NCBI GenBank assembly: GCA_021297975.1
Contig: JAJTHO010000091.1
Coordinates: forward strand, 1 to 9,174
Origin: Alphaproteobacteria bacterium
GTDB taxonomy: Bacteria > Pseudomonadota > Alphaproteobacteria > JAJTHO01
Reading direction: 5' to 3'
Length of the DNA: 9,174 nt
Shown: positions 1 through 5,751 of the stretch, piece by piece
Position numbering within the stretch: the first letter of the stretch is position 1
Layout: each line of letters opens with the position of its first letter
The notes under the pieces: generated by a model
What the model was told of the DNA's origin: nothing
Seen by the model: the letters and a program-made list of their open reading frames with translations, nothing else
The model's database searches: none
Position numbers and translations under genes: made by a program

Positions 1-1629
1 AAAATCGAACTTCACCAGCCCGGCTTTTTCCGCATACTTCATGTTGAACTGCGTCACCGGCATCATGGCGCGAGGATCAGAATACATCGGCACCAGTTCT
101 TGCAAGGGTCTATCGCCAATCACAACCCCCGCCGCGTGCGTGGATGCATGGCGGTATAAGCCTTCCAACTTCTGGCTAATCTGCATTAAAGACGCCGTTT
201 CCTCATCGCGGCAAAAGGCGGCGAGGTTCTCATCGGCCTTAATCGCCTCTGGTAAGGTGACGGGAGCCGCGGGGTTGTTCGGTACCATTTTGCAAATGCG
301 GTCAACCTGCCCATACGGCAAATCCAGCACCCGCCCCACATCGCGCAGCACCGCCCGCGCCTGCAGCTTTCCGAACGTGATAATCTGCGCTACTTTATCC
401 GCGCCGTATTTGTCCTGAACATAACGCATCACCTCATCGCGCCTGTCCTGACAAAAATCGATATCAAAATCGGGCATGCTCACCCGGTCGGGATTCAAAA
501 ACCGCTCAAACAGTAAATCAAATTCCAGCGGGTCAAGATCGGTAATCGTGAGCGCCCAAGCGACAATGGAGCCCGCACCCGAGCCGCGCCCGGGCCCCAC
601 GGGGATATTCTGGCTTTTTGCCCAGCGAATAAAATCGGCGACAATCAAGAAGTAACCGGCAAAGCCCATTCCGGCGATGACATCCAGCTCAAACAACAGC
701 CGATCGCGATATATCTTGTCTGTATAGCGGCGAGGCAACACGCCTTTCAGGCGGGCTTCGAGCCCGCTGGCGGCCTGTTCGCGCAGGAGTTGCTGTTCAT
801 CGACACCAAAGCTCGGCAGTAGCGGCTTGCGCCCTTTCGGAATATAATCGCAGCGCTGCGCAAAATAGACTGTATTTGCAACAGCTTCGGGAATATCGGC
901 ATACCGCGCCGCAATCTCATCAGGCGAGGCGAGGGCATAGAGCGGGCTGCTGCGCGGGCGCTGGGGGTCATTCAGCGTTGTGCCCACGCCAATACACAGC
1001 AGGGCTTCGTGCGCATTCACATCAGCTACAGATGCCATAAAAACATTATGATGGACGATGAGGGGCAGGCTGCTGGTTGTGGCCGCATCGAGCAAAAACG
1101 GCTCGGCGGCTTGTTCTTGCGGCAAATCATGGCGGGGGATGCCGATAAACAGGCGGTCTTGAAAGGCTGTTTTGAGCTGCTCTAGATGCGCCGTTGCGGC
1201 GTCTGGATTGCTGGCCGCCCACTGCCCCAGATGCGTTTCCCCTGCCCCGGCAACGGCCAGAAGCCCGGTTGTGTCTTTAAGCACCTCATCAAGCAGTAGC
1301 GCCGCTTCTTTAGGGGAGGCCGCGTGCGCAAAACTTTGGCTGCTCAGCGCCAAAATCCGCTCATAGCCTTGTTTTGAGGCGGCATACAGCGGCAGAAAAG
1401 CCGCGCCCTGATCTGGCACCAGAACGCGCAGCTTTATCCCAATCAGCGGCTGTATCCCAGCCTCCCCAAGGCTACCCGCGATTTCGAGCGCACCGAATAA
1501 ATTGTTGGTATCGCAAAACCCCGCAGCGGGCATATCATAGCGGCGACAATGGGCGATGAGCTGGGGAAGGCGCAAGGCGCTTTCGGTAAGTGAATAGCTA
1601 CTATGATTGGTAATGGCGCAATACATCAT
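1..1629 (-). CDS. dnaE: DNA polymerase III alpha subunit, N-terminal 543 codons (partial at window edge)
   Basis: Catalytic subunit of the replicative DNA polymerase. The N-terminal PHP domain (about residues 1-270) has the HSSYSL and DTNNLFGALE signatures. The palm/polymerase core follows, with VGPGRGSGAGS at 344-354 and SMPDFDIDF, whose D387 and D389 correspond to the E. coli catalytic pair D401/D403. The third catalytic aspartate, in VKFDF, is D542 by alignment to E. coli D555, and it falls just before the window edge. Roughly half of the usual ~1150-residue protein is present; the fingers, beta-binding and tau-binding parts lie outside. In the PHP strand the first histidine of the metal-binding HxH is replaced (T-N-H), so PHP nuclease activity is probably lost, as in many proteobacteria. 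The start is ATG 1629, overlapping the lolD stop as ATGA; a second ATG at 1626 is equally possible. There is no clear Shine-Dalgarno sequence, so translation is probably coupled to lolD. Identity is essentially certain. Confidence 0.97.
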   Translation of the reverse strand, partial: MMYCAITNHSSYSLTESALRLPQLIAHCRRYDMPAAGFCDTNNLFGALEIAGSLGEAGIQPLIGIKLRVLVPDQGAAFLPLYAASKQGYERILALSSQSFAHAASPKEAALLLDEVLKDTTGLLAVAGAGETHLGQWAASNPDAATAHLEQLKTAFQDRLFIGIPRHDLPQEQAAEPFLLDAATTSSLPLIVHHNVFMASVADVNAHEALLCIGVGTTLNDPQRPRSSPLYALASPDEIAARYADIPEAVANTVYFAQRCDYIPKGRKPLLPSFGVDEQQLLREQAASGLEARLKGVLPRRYTDKIYRDRLLFELDVIAGMGFAGYFLIVADFIRWAKSQNIPVGPGRGSGAGSIVAWALTITDLDPLEFDLLFERFLNPDRVSMPDFDIDFCQDRRDEVMRYVQDKYGADKVAQIITFGKLQARAVLRDVGRVLDLPYGQVDRICKMVPNNPAAPVTLPEAIKADENLAAFCRDEETASLMQISQKLEGLYRHASTHAAGVVIGDRPLQELVPMYSDPRAMMPVTQFNMKYAEKAGLVKFDF

Positions 1630-2300
1630 TTTAAAATGACCGAACGTTCACTCATCACGAATCGCTTATCCGCCGCTGCCGCTATCTGCGGATCATGCGT
1701 GACCAATAAAACCGCGCATCCCTGCTTTCGCGCTGCATCGAGCAGCAGCTTTAAAACAATCGCCGCGTTTTCCGGATCGAGATTGCCGGTTGGCTCATCC
1801 GCCAAGAGCAGCCGTGGGCGGTGGATAAGCGCCCGCGCAATGGCGGCGCGCTGCTGCTCCCCGCCGGATAACTGCGGCGGATAGGCGTTGGCACGGCCGC
1901 TTAGCCCCATACTGTCCAGCAGCGCATCCACGGGAGCGGCATCCTTCCCCTGCCACAACAGCGGCAGGGCGCAATTTTCCCGCACTGTAAAATCATCGAG
2001 CAGGTGATGCTGCTGAAAAATAAAGCCTAATTTATCGCGCCGCCATGTTGCCCGCGTGTTTTCTGACCATGCGGTGGTATCCTCTCCATCCAGCACAATC
2101 CGCCCCTGTTGCGGCGATACCAGCAGACCCGCAAGCGCAAGCGCGGTTGATTTTCCCGTACCCGACGCCCCCTGCAACGCGGCACACTCACCCGCCGCCA
2201 CGGCAAAGCTCGCGCCGCTTAAAATCGGCACCATCACGCCCGCTTGTTTATAGCCAAAGTGAACGTTCTCTATTGATAAAACCGTTGCATTATCAGCCAT
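1626..2300 (-). CDS. lolD: LolD, ATPase of the lipoprotein-releasing LolCDE-type ABC transporter
   Basis: Cytoplasmic ATPase of 224 residues that powers release of lipoproteins from the inner membrane to the carrier LolA. All ABC motifs are present: Walker A GASGTGKST (44-52), Q-loop FQQHHLL (95-101), signature LSGGE (144-148), Walker B LLLADEP with catalytic E169 followed by the D-loop GNLD (172-175), and the H-loop VTHD with H202. Length is normal for LolD/MacB-like ATPases. The start ATG 2300 is preceded by GGAG at 2311-2314 with 10 nt spacing and overlaps the end of the permease gene by 8 nt. The stop overlaps dnaE by 4 nt. The family also contains FtsE and MacB ATPases; the adjacent LolC/E-type permease makes LolD the best assignment. 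Confidence 0.95.
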   Translation of the reverse strand: MADNATVLSIENVHFGYKQAGVMVPILSGASFAVAAGECAALQGASGTGKSTALALAGLLVSPQQGRIVLDGEDTTAWSENTRATWRRDKLGFIFQQHHLLDDFTVRENCALPLLWQGKDAAPVDALLDSMGLSGRANAYPPQLSGGEQQRAAIARALIHRPRLLLADEPTGNLDPENAAIVLKLLLDAARKQGCAVLLVTHDPQIAAAADKRFVMSERSVILK

Positions 2301-3543
2301 AGCGCAAAATCTCCAGCGGTGTCGCCTTGCTGGCTTTCCGCGCCGGGTACCACGTCGCCAGCGCGACCAGCAGCAGCGTCATCCCAGCAATCCAAGCAAC
2401 CGTTACCGGATCAACTTGACTGGGCAGACTGCGCAAAAAATAAACATCATCGGGAAACAGGCGCGCGCCTGTAATTTCTTGAATCCATTGACGAATAGGC
2501 TCAATATTTCGGGCAAAGACAACCCCTAACAGAACGCCAGCGGCAAGGCCGCCGCCGCCCAACGTCATCCCTATCATCATGAAAATACGCATAATTTCCG
2601 AAGGTTTCGCGCCCAGCGTGCGCAGCACGGCGATATCGCGGCTTTTGTTTTTAACCAAAATAACCATGGTAGAAATAATGTTAAACGCCGCAACCAGAAT
2701 GATAAGCGACAGGATGATAAACATCAAACTGCGTTCAACTTCAATGGCTTGGAACAGACTGCGGTTGGCAAAGCGCCAGTCGCGTACCAGCACGCCGGGG
2801 GGCAATAGGGTCTCAATATCGCGCATAAAACCATCAACTTTTGAGCCGTCATGCAGGGAAATTTCCAAGCTGTTCCAAGGCGCACTCGCCCGAAAAAACT
2901 GCTGGGCACTGGCTTGGGGCATAAAAACAACGTTGGTGTCATAGTCATACAGCCCGCTAGAAAATAGGCTAACTATTTGAAATTGCTTCTGCCTTGGCAG
3001 ACTGCCAAAGGCGCTGGGCGCCGCATTCAACGTCATCAAGGACACCGTATCCCCGGCGCTCAAACCCAAGCGTTCCGCCAGCCGCGCACCCAAAACAAGC
3101 GGCGCAGCATCCTCTGCAAAGGATTGCGGCAAGGGCGGCTCTAAACTCGCGCCCACCAGCGGCTTTTGCTGTAAAATATTAAAATCGACCCCCTTAACGA
3201 GGATACCCTGCGTCTGGTCGCGCCGCTGCAGCAGCGCCTGCTGCTCCCACACCGTTACGGCATACTGCACGTCTGGATGCTGGCGCAGGCTGGTTACGAC
3301 GTCCTCTGACACCGGGGGCATATCCGCCGGGGCATAGATCGTCACATGCCCGTTAACACCGATAACGCGCCCCAAAAGTTCCTGGCGAAAGCCGTCCATC
3401 ACCGACAGCACGACAATAAGCGTCGCAACTCCTAAACAAATCCCTAACACCGCAAAAGACGCAACCAATCCGACAAAACGCTCCTGCCGCCCCAGTCGCA
3501 GGTAGCGCAAGGCTATGAATCGTTCCGCTTTAGAAATGAGCAT
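2293..3543 (-). CDS. lolC: LolC/LolE-family lipoprotein-releasing ABC transporter permease
   Basis: Inner-membrane permease of 416 residues that extracts mature lipoproteins and hands them to LolA. Topology fits the family: TM1 at about 24-49, a large periplasmic domain at about 50-270, then TM2 (272-297), TM3 (319-345) and TM4 (379-400). The N-terminal FIALRYLR motif and the LGVATLIVVLSVMDGF stretch in TM1 are typical. The periplasmic segment SLPRQKQF (181-188) lies where LolC has its LolA-binding hook, but that is an alignment by eye. The reading frame extends upstream to 3651, but ATG 3543 is preferred because family similarity begins there and it leaves only a 14-nt overlap with proS. A weak GAG lies 8 nt upstream. 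Only one permease gene is seen, so a homodimer (the LolF-type arrangement described outside enteric bacteria) is inferred; the C-versus-E label is therefore nominal. Confidence 0.93.
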   Translation of the reverse strand: MLISKAERFIALRYLRLGRQERFVGLVASFAVLGICLGVATLIVVLSVMDGFRQELLGRVIGVNGHVTIYAPADMPPVSEDVVTSLRQHPDVQYAVTVWEQQALLQRRDQTQGILVKGVDFNILQQKPLVGASLEPPLPQSFAEDAAPLVLGARLAERLGLSAGDTVSLMTLNAAPSAFGSLPRQKQFQIVSLFSSGLYDYDTNVVFMPQASAQQFFRASAPWNSLEISLHDGSKVDGFMRDIETLLPPGVLVRDWRFANRSLFQAIEVERSLMFIILSLIILVAAFNIISTMVILVKNKSRDIAVLRTLGAKPSEIMRIFMMIGMTLGGGGLAAGVLLGVVFARNIEPIRQWIQEITGARLFPDDVYFLRSLPSQVDPVTVAWIAGMTLLLVALATWYPARKASKATPLEILRYG

Positions 3544-4816
3544 ACAAATGCTCAAGGCCGGCCAGCGGAACCGCCGTTGTCTTACCAGAGGCACGTTCTT
3601 TCCAATCAACCATGCCGTTTTCGAGCCCCTTGGGCCCAACCACAAATACATGCGGAATGCCCAAAAGCTCTAAATCCGCCAATTTAGTGCCCATTCGTTC
3701 CGGCCTGTCATCGAAAAGCACATCGCCGTCAAGTTGAGATAAATTGCGATAAATTTGTTCCGCCTTAGAAACGGAATCTTCATCATCAGGTTTCGCCGCC
3801 ACAATAGCCAAGCGATACGGCGCAACCGATACCGGCCAACGTATGCCGCCCGCATCATGATGCGCCTCGATCAATGCCCCCACGAGACGCGACACACCAA
3901 TACCATACGCCCCCATCTCCAATGGAACCGACTGCGCATTCGCCACTGTCACGGTTGCGCCCATGGCGGCGCTGTATTTGGTGCCAAAATAGAAAATGTG
4001 ACCCACTTCGATGCCTCTTTTAGTAGCCAACTGCTCCGGCGGAATAGGGCATTGTGAGGGATCGTGCAGCTCATCGGCAGCCGCATAGTAGCCTTTCGCC
4101 TTAGTGAACATTAACTCATTAACGTTTTCCGCGAAGTACGCCTTATCCACATAGACTTGACTCTCGCCTGTCTCGGCCAAAATATGAAACTCATGACTTA
4201 AATCGCCGCCGATAGGCCCCGTAGCGGCGCGTACCGGCACCGCCGTGACGCCTAAACGGCTGAAAATCTTAAGATACGCCATAAAAAACGATTCATACGC
4301 CGCCTCAGCGCCCGCCTTATCCGCCGCGAAGGAATAGGCGTCCTTCATCAAAAACTCGCGCCCGCGCATCACACCAAAGCGCGGCCGGATTTCATCGCGG
4401 AATTTCCATTGAATATGATAGGCGAGCTTGGGCATATCGCGGTAGCTGGGCTTACAGTCGCGCACGAGCGCCGTAATCATTTCTTCGTTGGTGGGGCCAT
4501 ACAGCAAATCGCGCTCATGCCGGTCTTTTATGCGCAGCATTTCCTTGCCATACGAATCATAGCGGCCACTTTCCTGCCATAATTCAGCTGGTTGCAGCGT
4601 TGGCATCAGCAATTCACCGCACCCTATTGCCGCCATTTCCTCGCGCACGATACCCTCAATCTTGCGCAAAACCCGCAGCCCCATGGGCAACCAGGTATAA
4701 ATACCCGCCACGTTCTGGCGGATCATACCCGCACGCAGCATCAGGCGGTGGGAGACGACTTGCGCCTCTTTGGGATCATCACGAAGAGTGGGAAATAACA
4801 ATTGAGATAAGCGCAT
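3530..4816 (-). CDS. proS: Prolyl-tRNA synthetase, short form without editing domain
   Basis: Cytoplasmic class II aminoacyl-tRNA synthetase of 428 residues that attaches proline to tRNA-Pro. Motif 1 lies around GIYTWLPMGLRVLRK (38-52), the TNEE loop at 109-112, motif 2 from FRDEIRPRFG to KDAYSF (139-163), and motif 3 MGAYGIGVSRL (301-311) with R310. The anticodon-binding domain follows (about 335-428). Between motifs 2 and 3 there are only about 140 residues, so the ~180-residue INS deacylase domain of E. coli ProRS is absent, as is usual in Alphaproteobacteria. Editing of Ala-tRNA-Pro would then need a free-standing YbaK/ProX-type protein, not seen here. Start ATG 4816 gives the standard MRLS N-terminus of alphaproteobacterial ProRS. 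The nearest purine-rich sequence (AGG) is too close to be a good ribosome binding site. The gene follows a small secreted-protein gene by 41 nt and overlaps the permease gene by 14 nt. Confidence 0.97.
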   Translation of the reverse strand: MRLSQLLFPTLRDDPKEAQVVSHRLMLRAGMIRQNVAGIYTWLPMGLRVLRKIEGIVREEMAAIGCGELLMPTLQPAELWQESGRYDSYGKEMLRIKDRHERDLLYGPTNEEMITALVRDCKPSYRDMPKLAYHIQWKFRDEIRPRFGVMRGREFLMKDAYSFAADKAGAEAAYESFFMAYLKIFSRLGVTAVPVRAATGPIGGDLSHEFHILAETGESQVYVDKAYFAENVNELMFTKAKGYYAAADELHDPSQCPIPPEQLATKRGIEVGHIFYFGTKYSAAMGATVTVANAQSVPLEMGAYGIGVSRLVGALIEAHHDAGGIRWPVSVAPYRLAIVAAKPDDEDSVSKAEQIYRNLSQLDGDVLFDDRPERMGTKLADLELLGIPHVFVVGPKGLENGMVDWKERASGKTTAVPLAGLEHLYAHF

Positions 4817-4828
4817 CGCCTAGCGGTA

Positions 4829-4849
4829 GCGGGTTTACAAAGCACCCGC
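4829..4849. repeat. Short inverted repeat in the leader just upstream of proS
   Basis: The arms GCGGGT (4829-4834) and ACCCGC (4844-4849) pair perfectly over 6 bp around a 9-nt loop. This is almost the only non-coding DNA between the secreted-protein gene and proS, ending 12 nt before the proS start codon. There is no T-run after it on the transcribed strand, so it is not a convincing terminator. It could modulate proS translation, or be chance in GC-rich sequence. Confidence 0.3.
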
Positions 4850-4857
4850 AACCAGAT

Positions 4858-5196
4858 TTAGCGGCGTTTTTTACAGCGGCTTTCAACGGCGGGAAGCGCC
4901 GCAGAATCCTTTGGTGTGCCAACGCCTAAGCCCGCGTCGGGGCGCGAAGGGTCGAGCGCGATACTGCCGAGTTTCACATCACGGGTTATGCCGCTGCGGC
5001 TTACGACTTCACGACTAAGCTCGATAGTGGGCTTCGGGTTTAAGAGAGATGGCGGTAGTTGTGCCTGCGCCGGATAATCGGCGCTGGGCTGGTTTGCCGC
5101 GTTGTAATCAGCGGAAGGAATAGGTACGCAGTCCTCTGCGGCCGCCGCGCTGGAACACAGCGCCGCCAGCAGCAAAGCCGCTTTAACGCTCCGCAT
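4858..5196 (-). CDS. Small secreted (periplasmic) protein of unknown function
   Basis: A 112-residue protein I do not recognise. The N-terminus MRSVKAALLLAALCSSAAAA is a textbook Sec signal peptide (positive residues, hydrophobic core, small residues before a likely cut near A20), so the product should be periplasmic. There is no proper lipobox around C14. The mature part is about 92 residues, proline- and alanine-rich at first, with PSADY twice (27-31 and 37-41). It then has a segment with predicted strand-like character (about 56-82) and a basic tail CKKRR. C23 and C108, one near each end of the mature chain, could form a disulfide. The frame is open to a GTG at 5211, but ATG 5196 starts exactly at the signal peptide and overlaps the previous gene by 14 nt. 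Position suggests co-transcription with the membrane protein upstream and proS downstream. Confidence 0.72.
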   Translation of the reverse strand: MRSVKAALLLAALCSSAAAAEDCVPIPSADYNAANQPSADYPAQAQLPPSLLNPKPTIELSREVVSRSGITRDVKLGSIALDPSRPDAGLGVGTPKDSAALPAVESRCKKRR

Positions 5197-5392
5197 CGTC
5201 GCGGCGCTCACGCAGGGTGGCGACAGTTTTGCTGAGTTTTTCGCGTGACGCCGTCATAACCGCGTCCATTACATCGGGATCGTCAGCGGCAGCCACCGCA
5301 ACGGCTCGGATAGCCTTGGTTTCCGGGCTACGTTTTTCGCCGCTGGAGACAAAAATTAACGCCAACGTTAGAAGAACAACTAAACCGTTCAT
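5183..5392 (-). CDS. Small single-pass membrane protein of unknown function
   Basis: A 69-residue protein without a recognised family. One hydrophobic segment at residues 3-16 is probably a membrane anchor or uncleaved signal. It is followed by a charged, alanine-rich region (19-69) likely to be helical, with the last 25 residues rich in Arg, Lys, Glu and Asp. Start ATG 5392 is well supported: AAGAGG at 5401-5406 sits 8 nt upstream. It is the first gene of the leftward block, directly behind the divergent promoter region, and overlaps the next gene by 14 nt, so the two are probably translated together and may act in the same envelope process. The frame, ribosome binding site and overlap make it a real gene; the role is unknown. 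Confidence 0.7.
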   Translation of the reverse strand: MNGLVVLLTLALIFVSSGEKRSPETKAIRAVAVAAADDPDVMDAVMTASREKLSKTVATLRERRDDAER

Positions 5393-5400
5393 ATGGCCAA

Positions 5401-5406
5401 CCTCTT
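5401..5406 (-). promoter_or_regulatory. Ribosome binding site of the 69-residue membrane protein gene
   Basis: AAGAGG on the minus strand, 8 nt before ATG 5392. It is one of the few strong Shine-Dalgarno sequences in the leftward block and fixes the start of its first gene. Confidence 0.65.
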
Positions 5407-5444
5407 GTGTTTTTAAACTATAGGTTGAATTTAGCCCAAGGGTG

Positions 5445-5459
5445 TTAACGCGGCGTTAA
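5445..5459. promoter_or_regulatory. Candidate CtrA binding site (TTAA-N7-TTAA palindrome)
   Basis: The arms TTAACG (5445-5450) and CGTTAA (5454-5459) form a perfect inverted repeat with a 3-nt centre. Read as half-sites this is exactly TTAA, seven bases, TTAA; on the minus strand it extends to TTAA-N7-TTAAC, the consensus of the alphaproteobacterial response regulator CtrA. It overlaps the proposed -35 of the rightward promoter and is centred about 42 nt upstream of the inferred leftward start site, where an activator could contact polymerase. An exact 8-base match is expected about 0.14 times by chance in a window of this length, so placement matters more than the match itself. CtrA presence in this organism is assumed. 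Confidence 0.45.
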
Positions 5460-5511
5460 AAAACAACGGATAAAAGTTGCCAGCCGCCGTGGTCTGCGTG
5501 TAGCGTGAGCC

Positions 5512-5751
5512 ATGGATGTCGCCGGAACCCTCGTTACCTATGTCTGCGTGTGGTGGATTGTTTGGTATATGGCGCTGCCGTGGCGGTTGAAAATGCCAGA
5601 AACGCTGGAGACTGGCCATGCAACCAGCGCGCCGCAAAAAACGTTTTTAGGCATAAAATTTATTGTCACGTCCTTGATTGCGGCGGTTTTGACTGCTCTT
5701 GCGGCATATGCGCTCGATGCAGGGTGGCTTGGGACGTGGGAGACTTTGTAA
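5512..5751 (+). CDS. DUF1467 family small membrane protein
   Basis: A 79-residue inner-membrane protein with two hydrophobic segments (about 4-22 and 48-69) joined by a short polar loop. The N-terminal pattern VWWIVWYMALPWRLK (13-27), a tryptophan-rich helix ending in a LPW/LPF-type turn, then a loop and a second helix, matches DUF1467 proteins of Alphaproteobacteria as I remember them. Their function is not established. In that class DUF1467 genes commonly sit next to proS. Here the gene is close to that block but points the other way and leads into gltX. ATG 5512 is the likely start, with only a weak GTGAG upstream. The stop codon is immediately followed by the gltX start, so the pair should be co-transcribed and translationally coupled. 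Confidence 0.82.
   Translation: MDVAGTLVTYVCVWWIVWYMALPWRLKMPETLETGHATSAPQKTFLGIKFIVTSLIAAVLTALAAYALDAGWLGTWETL

Larger units (their letters stand above)
5393..5511. promoter_or_regulatory. Divergent promoter region
   Basis: This 119-nt gap lies between two genes reading away from each other and should hold both promoters. Leftward, the -10 candidate is TATAGT (5422-5417) with no good -35 at 17 nt spacing, followed by the AAGAGG ribosome binding site. Rightward, a plausible pair is TTAACG (5445-5450) and GATAAA (5469-5474), separated by 18 nt; each matches four of six consensus bases. These assignments are by eye. Confidence 0.55.

Noticed and set aside
41..418. 125-codon ORF on the plus strand
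   Set aside because: It is antisense to the dnaE catalytic region, whose protein sequence is clearly conserved; the plus-strand product has no recognisable features.
3544..3651. 36-codon N-terminal extension of the LolC/E permease
   Set aside because: The extension lies entirely within proS coding sequence, has no family similarity, and the family N-terminus matches ATG 3543.
4829..4849. Transcription terminator between the secreted-protein gene and proS
   Set aside because: The stem is only 6 bp and no T-run follows on the minus strand.
5197..5211. GTG start at 5211 for the secreted protein
   Set aside because: It would put five extra residues before a complete signal peptide and enlarge the overlap to 29 nt; ATG 5196 is simpler.
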